Of a stretch of 64,000 nucleotides of DNA, positions 1 through 12,598 are shown in pieces (position 1 is the stretch's first letter; each line of letters starts with the position of its first letter). The position numbers and the translations under genes were made by a program. The stretch is from the NCBI GenBank assembly GCA_036925085.1, contig JAUPFP010000008.1, positions 4,397,277-4,461,276 of the forward strand. Direction: 5' to 3'. The DNA is from Brachycybe producta. Lineage: Eukaryota > Arthropoda > Diplopoda > Playtdesmida > Andrognathidae. The notes beneath the pieces are model-generated. The model ran no database searches and had not been told where the DNA came from. It saw only the letters and a program-made list of their open reading frames with translations.

Positions 1-208
1 GCTGATTCATCTATTCATTTGGATGATTTGGGATGATTTTATGATATTGCATCAACTTTTTACCACAATAAGCCAACAATGCAGTTAAATTAGCCGACAA
101 TGTAAGTTAACTGAACTGCAAAGAAGCAGCATCGTTAGTTAACTACGTTTTTGATGTCACTTCTTGTTTTAAAATACAAATTTGACATACAAACAACAGG
201 CTTACGAG

Positions 209-414
209 ACAGGCAGTTAGAAATCGGCGAGAACTTCAGTTGTCTCCGCCCTTGTTATAACGACCGGCAACTTCTAATTGGTTGGTTATGGAGTGTGACG
301 TCACATGCTCCGCCCTTTTCAACGTCGAACCACACAACAAACCAATTAGAAGTTGCCGGTCGTCATAACAATGGCGGAGCCAACTGAAGTTTTCCCCGAT
401 TTCTAACTGCCTGT
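209..414. mobile_element. Palindromic MITE, 9-10 bp TSD family
   Basis: The ends are inverted copies (ACAGGCAGTTAGAAATCGG and its complement), and the arms carry the family core CCGCCCTTNTTATNACGACCGG plus a central TGACGTCA. The flanks GGCTTACGAG (199-208) and GGCTTACCAG (415-424) match in 9 of 10 bases and look like a target-site duplication. A duplication of this length with long inverted repeats is typical of Mutator-like elements; that superfamily assignment is inference. No coding capacity. Confidence 0.75.
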
Positions 415-2009
415 GGCTTACCAGTGAATGTTCTAAATTTGTGTGACGGGAAATGAATAGAAACTAGATTTATCCACAGGTGTTTTTTTTATTAAAAAAA
501 AATGAAAACACACTAAAGCACATTTTTGTAGCTTGACTGCAATTAATTATAGAAACCTAAGAAGTTACGTGATTGCAGTTACTTGTTTTTTTTAAAATGA
601 AAATAAGATATTTTTGTTTAGAATGTCACTTCTTGTGTCACTTGCTTCAAACACCATGTGACATCTATCAAGAGATGTGAAATCAGAACAGGAAGTGACA
701 CGATATTATTTAAATACTTTTTTGCAAAAAGTCTTTGAAACAAAATCCTCTTTACAGTGTTTTATTATAATCATTGTAGTTAAATATAACCATTAACTTT
801 ATTAATGGCCACCACATCTAACACAATTCAGAAAGACAACAAAAAATAATTCAAAATTTATTTAGAAACTAGAAGGGTTAAGAGAGAAGAAATGTGATGA
901 TGATTTTTTTTTTTAAAAACTATACCAAATTTTCTCCCCTCTCAATTTGAATTACAGTTTAGCTCTTCTTTTTTCTTCTTCTTCTTCTTCAGGTCGTTCA
1001 ATTTAGTTTTCCTGTTTTGATGTTTGTTCAAGTCTAGTGTTTTATTTAGCTATTTTATTGTAGGTGTATCATAGCAACTAATGCCAGCAAAACGAAACTT
1101 TTATTTCAATGCTTTTCCAATGGTACCCCATCACCCATCATCATCATCATCATCATATTATGTACCTTGAATATACTGCAAACCTCTAATATCTATAAAA
1201 AAAAGTTAACTTAGTTAAAATCTGCATTCAAAATCGATCGAAACTGAACTATATAACTGGTATGTTGTCTATGTGTGTGTTTGGTATTCGACTTAAATCT
1301 ATTTGATTCTTTTTCTTCTTCGGGTTTGCTTTAATATTTTAGAGTGCTTTCAGCTGTTTCTTCATTCTTTTTTATATATATTATTATACAATGTATTTTT
1401 TTTTCTTCTTCTGTATATTTCTTGCATCATGGGGGGAAAAGATGATGATGAAGTTTTGAAATTTGCACTTGTGAAAACAATAGGCCTTAAGTTGCAATTA
1501 ACCGCCTCCGCACGTCATCATTATTGTCTTTACGAGCTCGTATGATTTAACTTTCACGTGCAATTTTTGGTTCTTTTGTAACATATTTGATTTAACTTGA
1601 ATTTCTCATATTTCAAATATAATTTTCTTTTTTCTCTTCTAACCTTGGTTTTTTTAAAATTTAGTTTAGCATTTAAAAAAAAAAAAAATGATGTAATAAG
1701 TGACTAAAAAATGGCATTTTTGTTTCTGTAAAAATAACATTTACTTAGGTTACAATCAAAGATAGACGTTGTTGTATTCATTATTTCATATTATTATTAT
1801 TATGGTTAAGTTACACCCTCCTATAAAAAAACCCTAAGATCTTGTTTTTTCTCTGTGTGTGTTTTTCCAACACAAGTTTTTAGCTCATAAAACGGGTGTG
1901 ACTCCAACTTGTCGCCGCCTAGTTTTGATATTTCCATCTATAACATTTGTCATGTCGAGATTTCTCTGGTTGGCTTATTTAAATGAGATGCCTCGGGGTG
2001 GGGGAGGGG

Positions 2010-2014
<5 letters not shown>

Positions 2015-2080
<66 letters not shown>
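2015..2080. repeat. (TA)n microsatellite
   Basis: About 33 uninterrupted TA dinucleotides directly after a G-rich run and before ACACAC. ORFs through it are only YIYIYI-type artefacts. Confidence 0.95.
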
Positions 2081-2087
<7 letters not shown>

Positions 2088-2660
2088 AGAAAGTTTTATA
2101 CTGGGGTCACATTACTTGCCAAATTGTTGTACAGTGTTGTGCAATCTATGCTGTACAACTTAAAAGATGTTTGCAATAAATTGTACTTGACAATTTGATG
2201 GTTCATTCTTCAGATATTATGAATTGAAATGCAAACTGACTTTCTACCGTGCATGTGTGCAGCATTGTGCACCAAATGCAACTACTTAAAATAATATAAT
2301 TATGCACTCACGTATTTGCTCATGCGCAGTAGAGAAATATTCGCATTGCTACTGCTGCAGCAGTATTTTATGGTGTTGTACCTGGCGTTACTGATAAGTT
2401 TTTGACTCTTGAGAGAGTACTAATTACTTTATGGATAAAAAACTGGAATTCTGGCCTATTTATCTATAGCATACATTTGTTTTGCAAGTGGTTTTGTGTG
2501 TACTGTTGTTGTGCAATACTTTACAACAATTGAACTAGGTGTTAAGTAACATTTTTTTAAGATTGTAGGGTAGCTTCATGCAAGATGATGATGTAAACTA
2601 TCAGTATACTGTAATCAGTGCACTAATCTTATTGTTCTTCAAAACGTTTATATTAATACG

Positions 2661-2741
2661 TCTGCAACTGTTACTGTTAGCATAGCAGATTGCCATCTTT
2701 ACCTTTAAGTAGCTCAAAATGACAAAAATGTTACTTAAGAA
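2661..2741. repeat. Dispersed direct repeat, copy 1
   Basis: About 80 bp beginning TCTGCAACTGTTACTGTTAG and ending near TTACTTAAGA. It recurs at 3070-3150 with a few substitutions and a small indel. The DNA between the copies holds inverted TAGATGGCGC motifs (about 2774 and 3014), so both may belong to one decayed element. Confidence 0.7.
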
Positions 2742-3069
2742 TACAAGTAGATCATTTATTTTGTTCCTGTAGCGTTAGATGGCGCAACTAGCCTATAGAA
2801 ATGTACTGACACTCACCTTCCCTTTTTTCACGTGGCAAACTTTTAATTGCGTCACTATTTCTACACGTGCTCTCTTCACATTATATCAGTTCGGGTATGT
2901 TTGTCACGTGCTGATAATACTGTAGGTTGTGTTGGACACTTTTAGAGCTAAAAGGCTGCATTCTATTTCAACTAGTTGCAGGCAAGTGTAGTTTGCCACC
3001 TATGGAGGTTGCAGGCGCCATCTACCTTGCATTTACACAAGTATTTTTCTATTTAGCCCTCTTGATACT

Positions 3070-3150
3070 TCTGCAACTGTTATTCTGTTAGCATAGCAGA
3101 TTGCCAACTTTACCTTTAAGCAGCTCAAAATGATAAAAATGTTACTTAAG
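3070..3150. repeat. Dispersed direct repeat, copy 2
   Basis: Second copy of the 2661-2741 repeat in the same orientation, about 90 percent identical by eye. No coding content. Confidence 0.7.
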
Positions 3151-4208
3151 ACATATTCATTGCATATTGGGTTACCCCTTCAATTTGTTGAGTAGTGTGA
3201 CTCCTGCTTTTTTTTTCTAAAGTGACCTCCCATTCACTTTTATGTGTAACATTTATATTTTTCTGCTAGTTTTTCTTTTTTTTTTTCTGCATTATTAAAA
3301 CTGGCTTCTCTCTTTTGACCAAAGTTGCAAATTTACAAGAGAATTAACATAAGAAACCAATTTCTATAAAGAAAAACATTTCTTAGAAAGTTTTCTTTTT
3401 ATATACTAGAAGGCTCTCTACAATTTATTTATGATTATGTTTCTTCCTATTTCATGGAGGGTTTTTTTTAAAAAAATGATCTTTTAGAAATAGTGAGTTT
3501 CAAGAAAATGTTCCTTTGCTGCTGTCTTGTTCTTTTATTTGAAATTATTTATTTAATAATACATACAGCTTGAAAATATTCAAATAGACACACAAAAAGT
3601 GTACTTTGTTGATGGCGTCATGCTGTTTATTTTGTTGCTGTTATTACATTTGATTTTTGAAGCAACACATTAGTTTTTTTTTTATTAAGTGTCGTTTTTG
3701 CGTGTGTTTTTTTTTTTTTGGGCCAAGAGAGAGTGATCGGAACTTATGAACAGATGATTAAACATAAAATTATAAGTAATCAGCTTTCTACTAAATGAAA
3801 TAAAGAAACAAATCTTGGTTTTGTTTCAAATTTGTTCAGACAATAAACGTGTTTTCTTTTTCCTGTGGAGAGTTGCTGCATGATTGCGCATTTGTTGTTG
3901 TTGTTGTGTTTGTAACTATGTTTCACGTGTGTGGCAGTGCACATTTGTGCTGCTTTCTGTTTGTGTGTTTTCTTCTTTACAGTTGACAAATCGCCAATTA
4001 TTAACTTAAATTTGTGCGCAGGACACATTTTCACCCTTTTTTCTTTCTCTCTCTGCTCTATGCCGCCTTTTTACAGGGTGTTACAGTTTTATACGATTTA
4101 ATTTCACACAAAAAACACTAATGATATTTGTGTAGTGCAGAAAAGTTCAACGATTGTTGAAGTTGAAACTAGTGGAGGAACCCGTCATAAATGACCGGAG
4201 CGAAATTC

Positions 4209-4350
4209 ACAGGCAATTGTGCCCAGCATTAGAATTTCTTTTCCTCCGCCCTTTTATGACGTCAGACCAAGTAACAAACCAATTAGAAATTGATGACATT
4301 CATAAAAGGGCGGAGCAAAAGAAATTCTAATGCTCTGCACAATTGCCTGT
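4209..4350. mobile_element. Palindromic MITE, CCGCCC core family
   Basis: Terminal inverted repeats of about 50 bp start ACAGGCAATTGTGC and include CCGCCCTTTTATGA. The flanks GCGAAATTC (4200-4208) and GATAAATTC (4351-4359) match 7 of 9, suggesting an aged 9-bp target duplication. The left flank plus the first MITE bases recur inverted at 14762-14820, so this insertion lies in a dispersed repeat. Confidence 0.65.
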
Positions 4351-4778
4351 GATAAATTCTAGTTTCTCCTGCTCCCCCTACCCTTTCCAACCCCTCTAGC
4401 AGGGCTAGGACTGTCTTTAGAAAGTCTGCTGTCTGGTCATAGGTTGTAAATTGGGACTCAAAAGTCGGGTGGCAAGAGTTGGGAGACCAAGAAAAAAAAA
4501 GACCTAGTATTATTGCATTACATTTTTGAATGGATTGAACTGTTAGGGCACTAAAATGCTTCATACTGGCCAGCATGAACAGGAACAAATTCTAAATTGG
4601 TGACAAATGTGTGAACTTGTATCCTGTTTTTATTGCAAGTTGAACTTCCAAAAAAAAAAATATTAGAACTAAATTTTTTAAACTAAGTTAGGTTTTTTGG
4701 GGTGGCGCCGGCCACCCTGCGCGCCCCTTAATTTGCGCCTATTTGCCTGATTTAGGTCTTTGGCAGTGAGCACACAGG

Positions 4779-4913
4779 CCACTTTTTGTCTTCAAAATGA
4801 AGTTGAGTTATTGCCAAAAATGGACCACCTTGATGAGTTTTTTTTCTTCATAGAAAATACATTGCAACCATAAACCAACCACTTGCAACTTCATTTTGCA
4901 GTCAAAAAGTGGT
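4779..4913. repeat. Inverted-repeat element, MITE-like
   Basis: CCACTTTTTGTCTTCAAAAT at the left end is an imperfect inverted copy of the right end, which finishes CAGTCAAAAAGTGG. A related half-copy lies at 7485-7552, so it is dispersed. No clear target duplication was found. Confidence 0.5.
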
Positions 4914-5801
4914 CTTGTATATTCCATCCCTTAAAAGGTCTTAGTGGGTTTCGGACCCTCCAGCACTGGCGCCATGCGGTGTTGTTTGTTTTTGAACTTA
5001 ATTTTAAATTAATACTGAGTCTTATCTAAATTTATAACATTTGTTAACTAATTTTAGTATGTTTTTAACACTTTCAAGTTCTACTTAAAAAGTTACGTCT
5101 AATTTTCTAAAGCACACAAAATAGCTAAAGTTTTTACATGTAGCATAAATTATGATACTAAAAGCCTGAAGTTGGCAGTTCAGGGCTACTTTGGGAGTGA
5201 TTTTTTTTGTGTGTTTGGTTGTGTGAAACTCATTCTCACAAACTCTCAAGAGAGAGACAGACGAGGACTTACAAATACAACTCTGCAGTGTAATAAATTA
5301 CACTTCCTGTAAAGTTTCAAGAAAAGTGCCATTAAAGCCATATTTGTTACTTAACTGCATCTGTTTAATTCTTAACACTGTGAGAGTTAATTCAACTGTG
5401 GGTTGAAAGTGACAGTGTGTCTATTTATACAAAAAAAAACACATTGGCTTTTAAGTTACTATAGGCCTACTACGGTATACACTTAAACGTTGCTGGTATT
5501 TTCCAAATATAAAAAAAGCTGGCGAAAAGCTGTCAAATGTTTTTATGATATTTGATGAAGCATAAATTGGTAATCAACTTTGAGCTGAACTCAGTATGAT
5601 TTTTAATGTAAATATGTAGAATATATGATGAAAGAAATGATGGACCAATTGAAGTGTACCCGAAATACATATTGCATTCTTTTATGTTGTGCGTTACACA
5701 CACACACATAGAGGTTTAAACAGGACCTGAAATTAATGTTTGTGACAAGATGGCGTTCGATGGAAGGGGCGGGAGCAGTGACAACAGACACACACACACA
5801 C

Positions 5802-6192
5802 ACAGGCAATTAGAAATCGGGACAAACAGAAGTTGGCTCCGTTCTTTTTATGACGAACGCAACTTCTAATTAATTGGTTAGTTATGTAGTTTGACGTCAC
5901 ATGCTGGTTCCATTTCAACGTCAAACCTTAGACTATTAAATACTTTACTGGACTGACAACTCCCTATCTTCTACATGTTAAAGCATTAAATGCATGTTCA
6001 TAGGCAAAAGTAACGCCAGCTCCGTCTGGTGGCATTATTTTTAAAGAAAATCGGGAGTGAAAGTCTGTTTTTTTGTGTGGTTCGACGTTGATTGATGTGA
6101 CGTCAGACTACATAACCAACCAATTAGAAGTTGCCGGTCGTCATAAAAAGGGCGGAGCCAACTTCTGTTTGTCCTGATTTCTAATTGCCTGT
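5802..6192. mobile_element. Long palindromic MITE with 150-bp centre
   Basis: The left arm (5802-5936) starts ACAGGCAATTAGAAATCGGG and the right arm (about 6079-6192) ends with its complement. Both carry the family core and a TGACGTCA. The arms extend to the same CAACGTC(A/G)AACC point and flank about 145 bp of unrelated AT-rich DNA. The left flank is a CA microsatellite and no target duplication is visible, so this could be two half-elements instead of one insertion. Confidence 0.55.
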
Positions 6193-6661
6193 GTCGAACT
6201 CGACCATTCAAATATGGTTCGTGTGTCAAGGCCCTAAAATAAGAACCGAAAGTCTTTATTTTGGTTTGTTCTTTTTAGATATTTTTTGCACATTAGTTAA
6301 ACCGCTATGAATACTGCAGATTTTACAAGCAGTTTGGTGATTTCACTTACATAATGACTAAGTAATTGTGTATAATAACTGATTTACTACTTTGACTGTT
6401 ACTATATGCAATCATTAAACTTTATGACTGAAAGTTTGAAGAAGATGATGATGATGATGGGTTGTGTGAAAATCACATCTTTGGCTATTAGGTTGTTCAT
6501 TTTAATTAATTGCAAAACAAAGAACTAACAGCTGTGTGTTCATCATTTTGAAGCTAAACTTACTTTTTTTTTGTATTATTTGTCGGTTTATTTCATGTTT
6601 GTATTTTTTTTTAAGTCAAAATAAATTAATTATTGTTTTCTTTTGAATTTTTTTTTTTTAG

Positions 6662-6739
6662 GATTGCGCTCAAGCCACTCCGGTCACTTTACGGGTGGAC
6701 AAGAATGGGTTTTTTCTTTACTGGACCGATCAAAATAAG
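6662..6739 (+). CDS. Internal exon of a phospholipase C beta-like gene
   Basis: A 78-bp exon follows a long T tract ending in AG (6660-6661) and is followed by AAG|GTAAAA (GT at 6740). Read in phase 0 it gives 26 residues, including TPVTLRVDKNGFFLYWTDQNK. The block G-F-F-L-Y-W-x-D-Q-N-K is characteristic of the N-terminal PH domain of PLC-beta enzymes, which hydrolyse PIP2 to IP3 and diacylglycerol downstream of Gq. No neighbouring exon was recognised within the window, so the flanking introns are large or my search missed them. Which PLC-beta paralogue this is cannot be told from 26 residues. A retained exon fragment in a pseudogene is possible, but both splice sites are intact. Confidence 0.75.
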
Positions 6740-7484
6740 GTAAAATCTCCTTTCTACTTGATTTGTTTGTCTCCGGGGTTTCTTTTTTGGTTGTTTTTAA
6801 AGGACATTTTTTTTTTGATAAGTGACGTTAAAGACGGAACCAATCATAAGAACCTTTTTTTTATGGATGAAAGAAAGGACTGAAAAATTGTTCTGAACAT
6901 ATTGTCGTTTCGTGATGCGAATTTTATTTTGTGTGCGCGTCTTACAACGTTTTTAATAAGGATATTGAATGGCTTTTTTGACTTTGGTAAATGTCGAAAG
7001 TTTTTTTTTTGTTGAAGGTTTTTACAGAGTGCATTAAAAACTGACAATATTTTTTTAAAAAAATGTTAAAAAAAACATCGTATTTTTTTAGATTTTTTTT
7101 CTTTCTAGCAGATTTTTTTATTTAAAATTTTATGAAATTCAGGCTGCCTAGCACATTATTTATAAGAAATTCAATTCATCAAAGAGTTTTTTAATTAAAA
7201 TCTTAATTTAAATTAGATTTAAATAAATTAAGTTTGTGATTTAAATGAAAAAGATTTATATGACAATTTAAATTAATCCATCCTGAATTTATAAAAGACA
7301 ATTTCAATGGTAAACACTAAAATTCAACATTATGTCGCATTTTTCTAAATTTTGTGATTGATGTCTTACCCGATTTGTATTCAAATTGTACAAAAATCTT
7401 TAGGTTCTTCTTGGTACACAGAATAATTTACGACTGTAAAATCAAGAGGAATTGTCGCCAAAAACCCGAACCACTTTGTGTCTT

Positions 7485-7552
7485 ACTAATAGAAAATACT
7501 TTGCAACCACAGCTCAACCACTTGCGACTTCATTTTACAGTCGAAAAGTGTT
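7485..7552. repeat. Half-copy of the 4779-4913 repeat
   Basis: The stretch AGAAAATACTTTGCAACCAC and the following CACTTGCGACTTCATTTTAC closely match 4851-4905. Only one arm is present. Confidence 0.6.
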
Positions 7553-7762
7553 CAAAAAAAGTGGTTTATGTGCCAATGCCATTAGAAAACGTGATCCTAC
7601 TATAAATGCGGATTTTTACCTTCTTTCTGCTCAATGTTCCATCAGAAATGATTTTTTTTAGAGAAAACAAGTTTAATAGGAAATCAATCATTATGTATGA
7701 TTGATATATTTCAAAATAAAACATTTTATGGTATTCAGGGTTTTTTTTAACTGATAATTATC

Positions 7763-7960
7763 CGAACGGGAACGGTTAGAACAGAACGAATCGGAATATA
7801 CAGTATATTGATAACAAGCATTTCAATAGAGCTCCGCCGAGTTGGTGTTTCCGATTCGATCCAAGTTAGTGTACCGGGAATGGGGGGAATGGGGGTTGCT
7901 CCATTGAAATGCTTGTTATCAAAATATTCCGATTCGTTCTGTTCTGACCGTTCCGATTCG
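7763..7960. mobile_element. MITE with about 60-bp inverted repeats
   Basis: The left arm, starting CGAACGGGAACGGTTAGAAC and running to CAAGCATTTCAAT (about 7833), is mirrored by the right arm (about 7900-7960), which ends GACCGTTCCGATTCG. The roughly 65-bp centre is G-rich. No clear target duplication. Superfamily unassigned. Confidence 0.7.
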
Positions 7961-8917
7961 ATGTAACGTGCTACAAGCTTAAAACGATTAATTTTGAAAA
8001 ATACATTTATGGAATTACTTTTAAATTATTTTTTTTTTTACATTTCTAATTTCTAATAATATTTGAATATTAATTAAACATTATATTCTATTAGAATTTG
8101 AAGCGGATTTTTCTCCTTAAAATTTAGAAAAAAATATGTTTTCGTTCTGTTTTTGAGTCAGAAGAAGATTTTTCTTATGCAAAAAAAAATCGAAGAAAAT
8201 CTTCAGGGATTTTTTTCTTTCTTTTGTTGGTTTCTAGGGATTTTTTTTAAGGAAAGAAATCTTTTCTTCGTATTTCCTATGGAAGAAAGAGATTTAGGTT
8301 TGTATTAGTTTGAGGTGGAGAGAGAGATAGAGGAGGAGGAGGAGGAGGAGGGGTTAGGAAAGGGTGAAAGTATGTGTTCACATTACAATTGAACTTGTCA
8401 ATTGTTGTTGTGATACCACATTCACTCACTCACCTCGAGGTCTTTTTTTGCTTTTTGTTGTTCAAAAATCTGAAATAATGGTGGTGGCGCTGTGGTTTTA
8501 TACTTCTTTTTCTAGGTTCCTAGCAACGTAATGACGTCACTGTGGTGTCATACTGAGAGGGGGGGGAAGTTCACTTTATATCATATGCAAGAATATATAG
8601 ATATATTTTTTTTTTTTTTGAAAATCGATTGACCTTTTTTTTTTCGACGACTTTCTCACTGATTTAAAATCTCTAAAAGCGTCTTTTGTTGATGGCGCAC
8701 ATTTTCATTAATTGAACGCCGCGCGCCACTCTTAGTGCTAAAGAGATTTTTCTGCTCTGATTACTTAAAGTTGTGGTCAGTCTTTTAGAAAACAATACTA
8801 TTGTTTTAGATGTATTTAAGTTAGTTAATTGTTCACGCCAAAATGACCACTTCACTAAAGAGGATTATCTTTGAGACATTTAATGTTCAGAATTGTAAAA
8901 ATGATCTCAAGGAATTT

Positions 8918-9780
8918 CTATCTCTCTCTCTCTCTCTCTCTCTCTGTCTGTGTCTGTCTGTCTGTCTTTCTCTCTGTCTCTCTGACTCTTTCTGTCTTTC
9001 TCTCTTTATGGCTCTCTCTCACTCTCTCTCTGTCTCTGTCTGTCTTTCTCTCTTTATGGCTCTCTCTCTCTCTTTATGTCTCTCTCTCTCTTTATGTCTC
9101 TCTCTCTCTCTCTTTATGTCTCTCTCTCTCTCTTTATGTCTCTCTCTCTCTCTTTATGTCTCTCTCTCTCTCTTTATGTCTCTCTCTCTCTCTTTATGTC
9201 TCTCTCTCTCTTTATGTCTCTCTCTCTCTCTTTATGTCTCTCTCTCTCTCTTTATGTCTCTCTCTCTCTATGTCTCTCTCTCTCTCTCTTTATGTCTCTC
9301 TCTCTCTCTATTTATGTCTCTCTCTCTTTATGTCTCTCTCTCTTTATGTCTCTCTCTCTTTATGTCTCTCTCTCTCTCTATTTATGTCTCTCTCTCTTTA
9401 TGTCTCTCTCTCTCTCTATTTATGTCTCTCTCTCTATTTATGTCTCTCTCTCTATTTATGTCTCTCTCTCTCTATTTATGTCTCTCTCTCTCTCTTTATG
9501 TCTCTCTCTCTCTCTTTATGTCTCTCTCTCTCTTTATGTCTCTCTCTCTCTTTATGTCTCTCTCTCTCTTTATGTCTCTCTCTCTCTTTATGTCTCTCTC
9601 TCTCTCTTTATGTCTCTCTCTCTCTCTTTATGTCTCTCTCTCTCTATGTCTCTCTCTCTCTCTGTATTTCTCTGTCTCTCTCTCTGTATTTCTCTGTCTC
9701 TCTCTCTCTCTGTATTTCTCTGTCTCTCTCTCTCTCTGTATTTCTCTGTCTCTCTCTCTCTCTCTCTGTATTTCTCTGTC

Positions 9781-9811
<31 letters not shown>

Positions 9812-9985
9812 GTCTCTCTCTCTCTGTATTTCTCTGTCTCTCTCTCTCTGTATTTCTCTGTCTCTTTTTCTTTCTCTCTTTCTATCTTTCTTTCTCTCTC
9901 TCTCTCTCTGTCTCTTGTCTTTCTCTCTTTCTCTCTCTCTCTCTGTCTTTTTCTCTTTCTTTCTTTCTCTAACTCTCTCGTTCAC
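8918..9985. repeat. About 1-kb CT-rich compound micro/minisatellite
   Basis: Begins as pure TC dinucleotides, then becomes dozens of (TC)nTTTATG units with varying n, then (TC)nTGTATTTCTCTG units, then irregular TTTC/TCTC. One strand is almost entirely pyrimidine. All three frames stay open (LSLSLS and similar) because the unit lacks stop codons; that is composition, not coding. Confidence 0.95.
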
Positions 9986-11385
9986 TCTCTCGTACTTTGA
10001 AATGAGAGACATAACACATGAAGAATTACAAACACAAAGCTAGAAGAATCTGAGTGGAAACTTTAGTTTTGTTTTCTTCTTCTTCATGTTTTTTTTTATG
10101 TTTCTTTTATTATGGTTTGGTCGTTTTCCAAAGATGAAGATTTAAGTAAATAAAGTTTTAAAGAAAGATATCTTAAAATTTTCTGTTTTTTTTTAAATAA
10201 AAAATGGAAATTATATTCATTCCTGTTGTCAATCTGGTTCTGAGTTTTCATTATGTTAGGAATGTAAAGGAATTTGGCCACACAACATTGCACATTTGCT
10301 AAATTAAATAAATTTTCTGTGAGTTTTTGTTTCTCATATAATATTGCAATCTATTGAGGCTTGCAGTGATTGCCTCACATCAAGGGGCAAAAGACAGAAA
10401 TTTGTTTTACAATTTTTTAAATCTGAAATAACATCACGGAAATCACAATTATGATTTAAATTTTAGCAGTAACGTTTGTTCATATACAAAATTAATAAAA
10501 CAATAGAAAAAAAAGGCAATTTAACTTTTTTTCTGAAATAACTTTTAAGAAAAATTAAGATTTAAAAAAAAAAAAATTAGAAAACTAATGAAATTAATTA
10601 CTTAAAGGACTAATTTTCAATTATATGTTTATTATACTTTATACTTATTTATAGAAATTGCATATTTTTTGTTTTACTTTAAGTTGAACTCAAAATGACC
10701 GTTAAACCTAAACCTTTTAAACTGCTATAAAAAGTCTTTATTTTAAAAGATTTCAGCGCAAGAAGGCCCTTAAGGTGGTTTCAGAGTGTAAATACCTCTT
10801 TAAATCTAGTTATTCTGTTTTTCAGAAACAAAATTAAGAGAAAATTGAAAGTGTTTTAGAAATTAAAGGGTTAGCTCAATCATTTAAGGGCACTTTGTAT
10901 ATTGATAACTTTTAAAATAAGCTTTTTTAATGTCAATTTGAAAATATCCCAACTTTAATCAGATGTTATTTTTTTTAATTTCAACAAAATGTCAACATAA
11001 AATTACTATGAAGTGATTTTTAGCTACCGTTTCTAGTTTGTAACACGCTTTCTATATTCTTTCTCTTTAGTGTTGGTTCTGAGAGTCAGAATAGCTAGAA
11101 TTCGTTCATAAAACATCATGAGTGATTTATTTATTTACTCTTCTAGTTTCGAAAACTCTTCTTAGAATTTTTTTTTTCTTTAAGTTGTTTTCAAAAACGT
11201 TAAGAATATTCAGAATTTTAGTGAAGTTTTCATTTTATTTATGATTTAGGACAAAAGTAACAAAATCGTAGACAACATGAAAGTAACGCAACAACAACAC
11301 AAAGATCGAAATTGACACTTAAAAAAGGGTGTTTTTTTTTTTCTAAAGTAGAAAAACTATTATTTTACACTGAATATATTTCGAA
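9986..11385. other. AT-rich non-coding DNA, no gene seen
   Basis: Low-complexity A/T sequence without protein-like ORFs or recognisable repeats beyond homopolymers. Confidence 0.5.
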
Positions 11386-11800
11386 CACGGTGATAGTTGT
11401 CACAATAGTTGCTTTCGTGAGAGCAACTATCGCGAGAACTATCATCATGAAGACCACATGATAGTCACTATCGCACTGTCGCGATAGCACTATCACACTA
11501 TCTATATGACTAGACAGTTGATAGTACTGTCGCAATAGTAATAATTGTTGAGTGATCGCTTGTAGGGAAATATCCACTTTGTAAGGAAATTTGGCTTCTG
11601 GAGAGAAAGAGAGAGAAAGAGGCAACACTGTTGTTGACTCAATGATATCTGTGAAGTAGACGTCACACTTGTCATGTGACAGAACTATCAAGTTACTTCA
11701 AGACGTGTAGACAGTTGCTAGATCGTGAGAGTTAACTATCACAACTTTCATGACAGCTACTCTCACGATAGAACTGTCGCCACCGTGAAAACGAGGCTTT
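11386..11800. mobile_element. GATAG-rich TIR element, copy 1
   Basis: A 415-bp stretch dense in CGATAG/CTATCG inverted motifs, ending CCGTGAAAACGAGGCTTT. It is the reverse-complement counterpart of 52084-52508: both share an internal block with AGAAGCCAAATTTCC (or complement) and a GA/CT tract, and both end in GTGAAAACGAGGCTTT-like repeats. The outer part of its left TIR appears lost. Non-autonomous; family unknown. Confidence 0.65.
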
Positions 11801-11908
11801 AAGAATGATTAGAGAGAGGGTTCGAGTTTGAAGTTCCAAGTTTTAACCTTCTAGTAAATTTGAGTTTTAGACATTTTACAAATACTTTGCGGTTGTTTTT
11901 TGGCAGTT

Positions 11909-12102
11909 CCCCCCCCCCCCCCCCCCCTCCTTTTAATTAGTAATCAATACAGAGAAGAAAAAAAACTTAATTTATCTCTAGATTTACAATTTCATTAGCT
12001 TTTAATTATAAAAATGATTAAAACGATTATTTTTTAAAAGAATATAATTGCCCTTTTTTGTTTTGTTAGCAAATATTGTTTATTTAAAAGGGGGGGGGGG
12101 GG
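11909..12102. repeat. Poly-C and poly-G tracts
   Basis: A run of about 17 C near 11909-11927 and a run of about 12 G near 12091-12102 lie 160 bp apart. Such runs are prone to slippage and sequencing error. Confidence 0.8.
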
Positions 12103-12335
12103 TGTTGTTGTTGTCGTTGTGTTTGAGTTTTGTTTTAATGTCATGGTTACCTTTCAGCCCCTCCCCCTTCCCCCTTTTCCGAACCAACGAACCACCAAAT
12201 GTTTCAAATGTTTCTAGTTTATTATCACTTGGGAATTATTAATATCATTTTTCACGATTCACAATGTGAGAATTTTGCTCGACGTTTCCTCACTAGATTT
12301 CAAAACTATTATTCTTTTCATATTATACAGAGAGA

Positions 12336-12598
<263 letters not shown>

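Larger units (their letters stand above)
425..4208. other. AT-rich non-coding DNA, no gene seen
   Basis: Homopolymer runs, short ATT/ATC microsatellites and T-rich tracts. No ORF with protein-like composition or convincing splice pair was found. It lies upstream of the PLC-beta-like exon on the same strand, so it is probably intron or 5' flank. It contains the TA tract and the dispersed repeat pair listed separately. Confidence 0.5.
6740..8917 (+). other. Probable intron 3' of the PLC-beta-like exon
   Basis: AT-rich non-coding DNA with long T runs. It contains a half-copy of the 4779-4913 repeat and the inverted-repeat element at 7763-7960. No further exon was recognised. Confidence 0.45.

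Noticed and set aside
1303..1545. 80-codon hydrophobic frame
   Set aside because: T-rich DNA gives Phe/Leu-rich peptides by chance; no splice sites or homology recognised.
8843..10043. Open frames of 300-390 codons in three frames
   Set aside because: They are translations of the CT microsatellite (Leu/Ser/Cys repeats) that lacks stop codons; no splice sites or protein-like composition.
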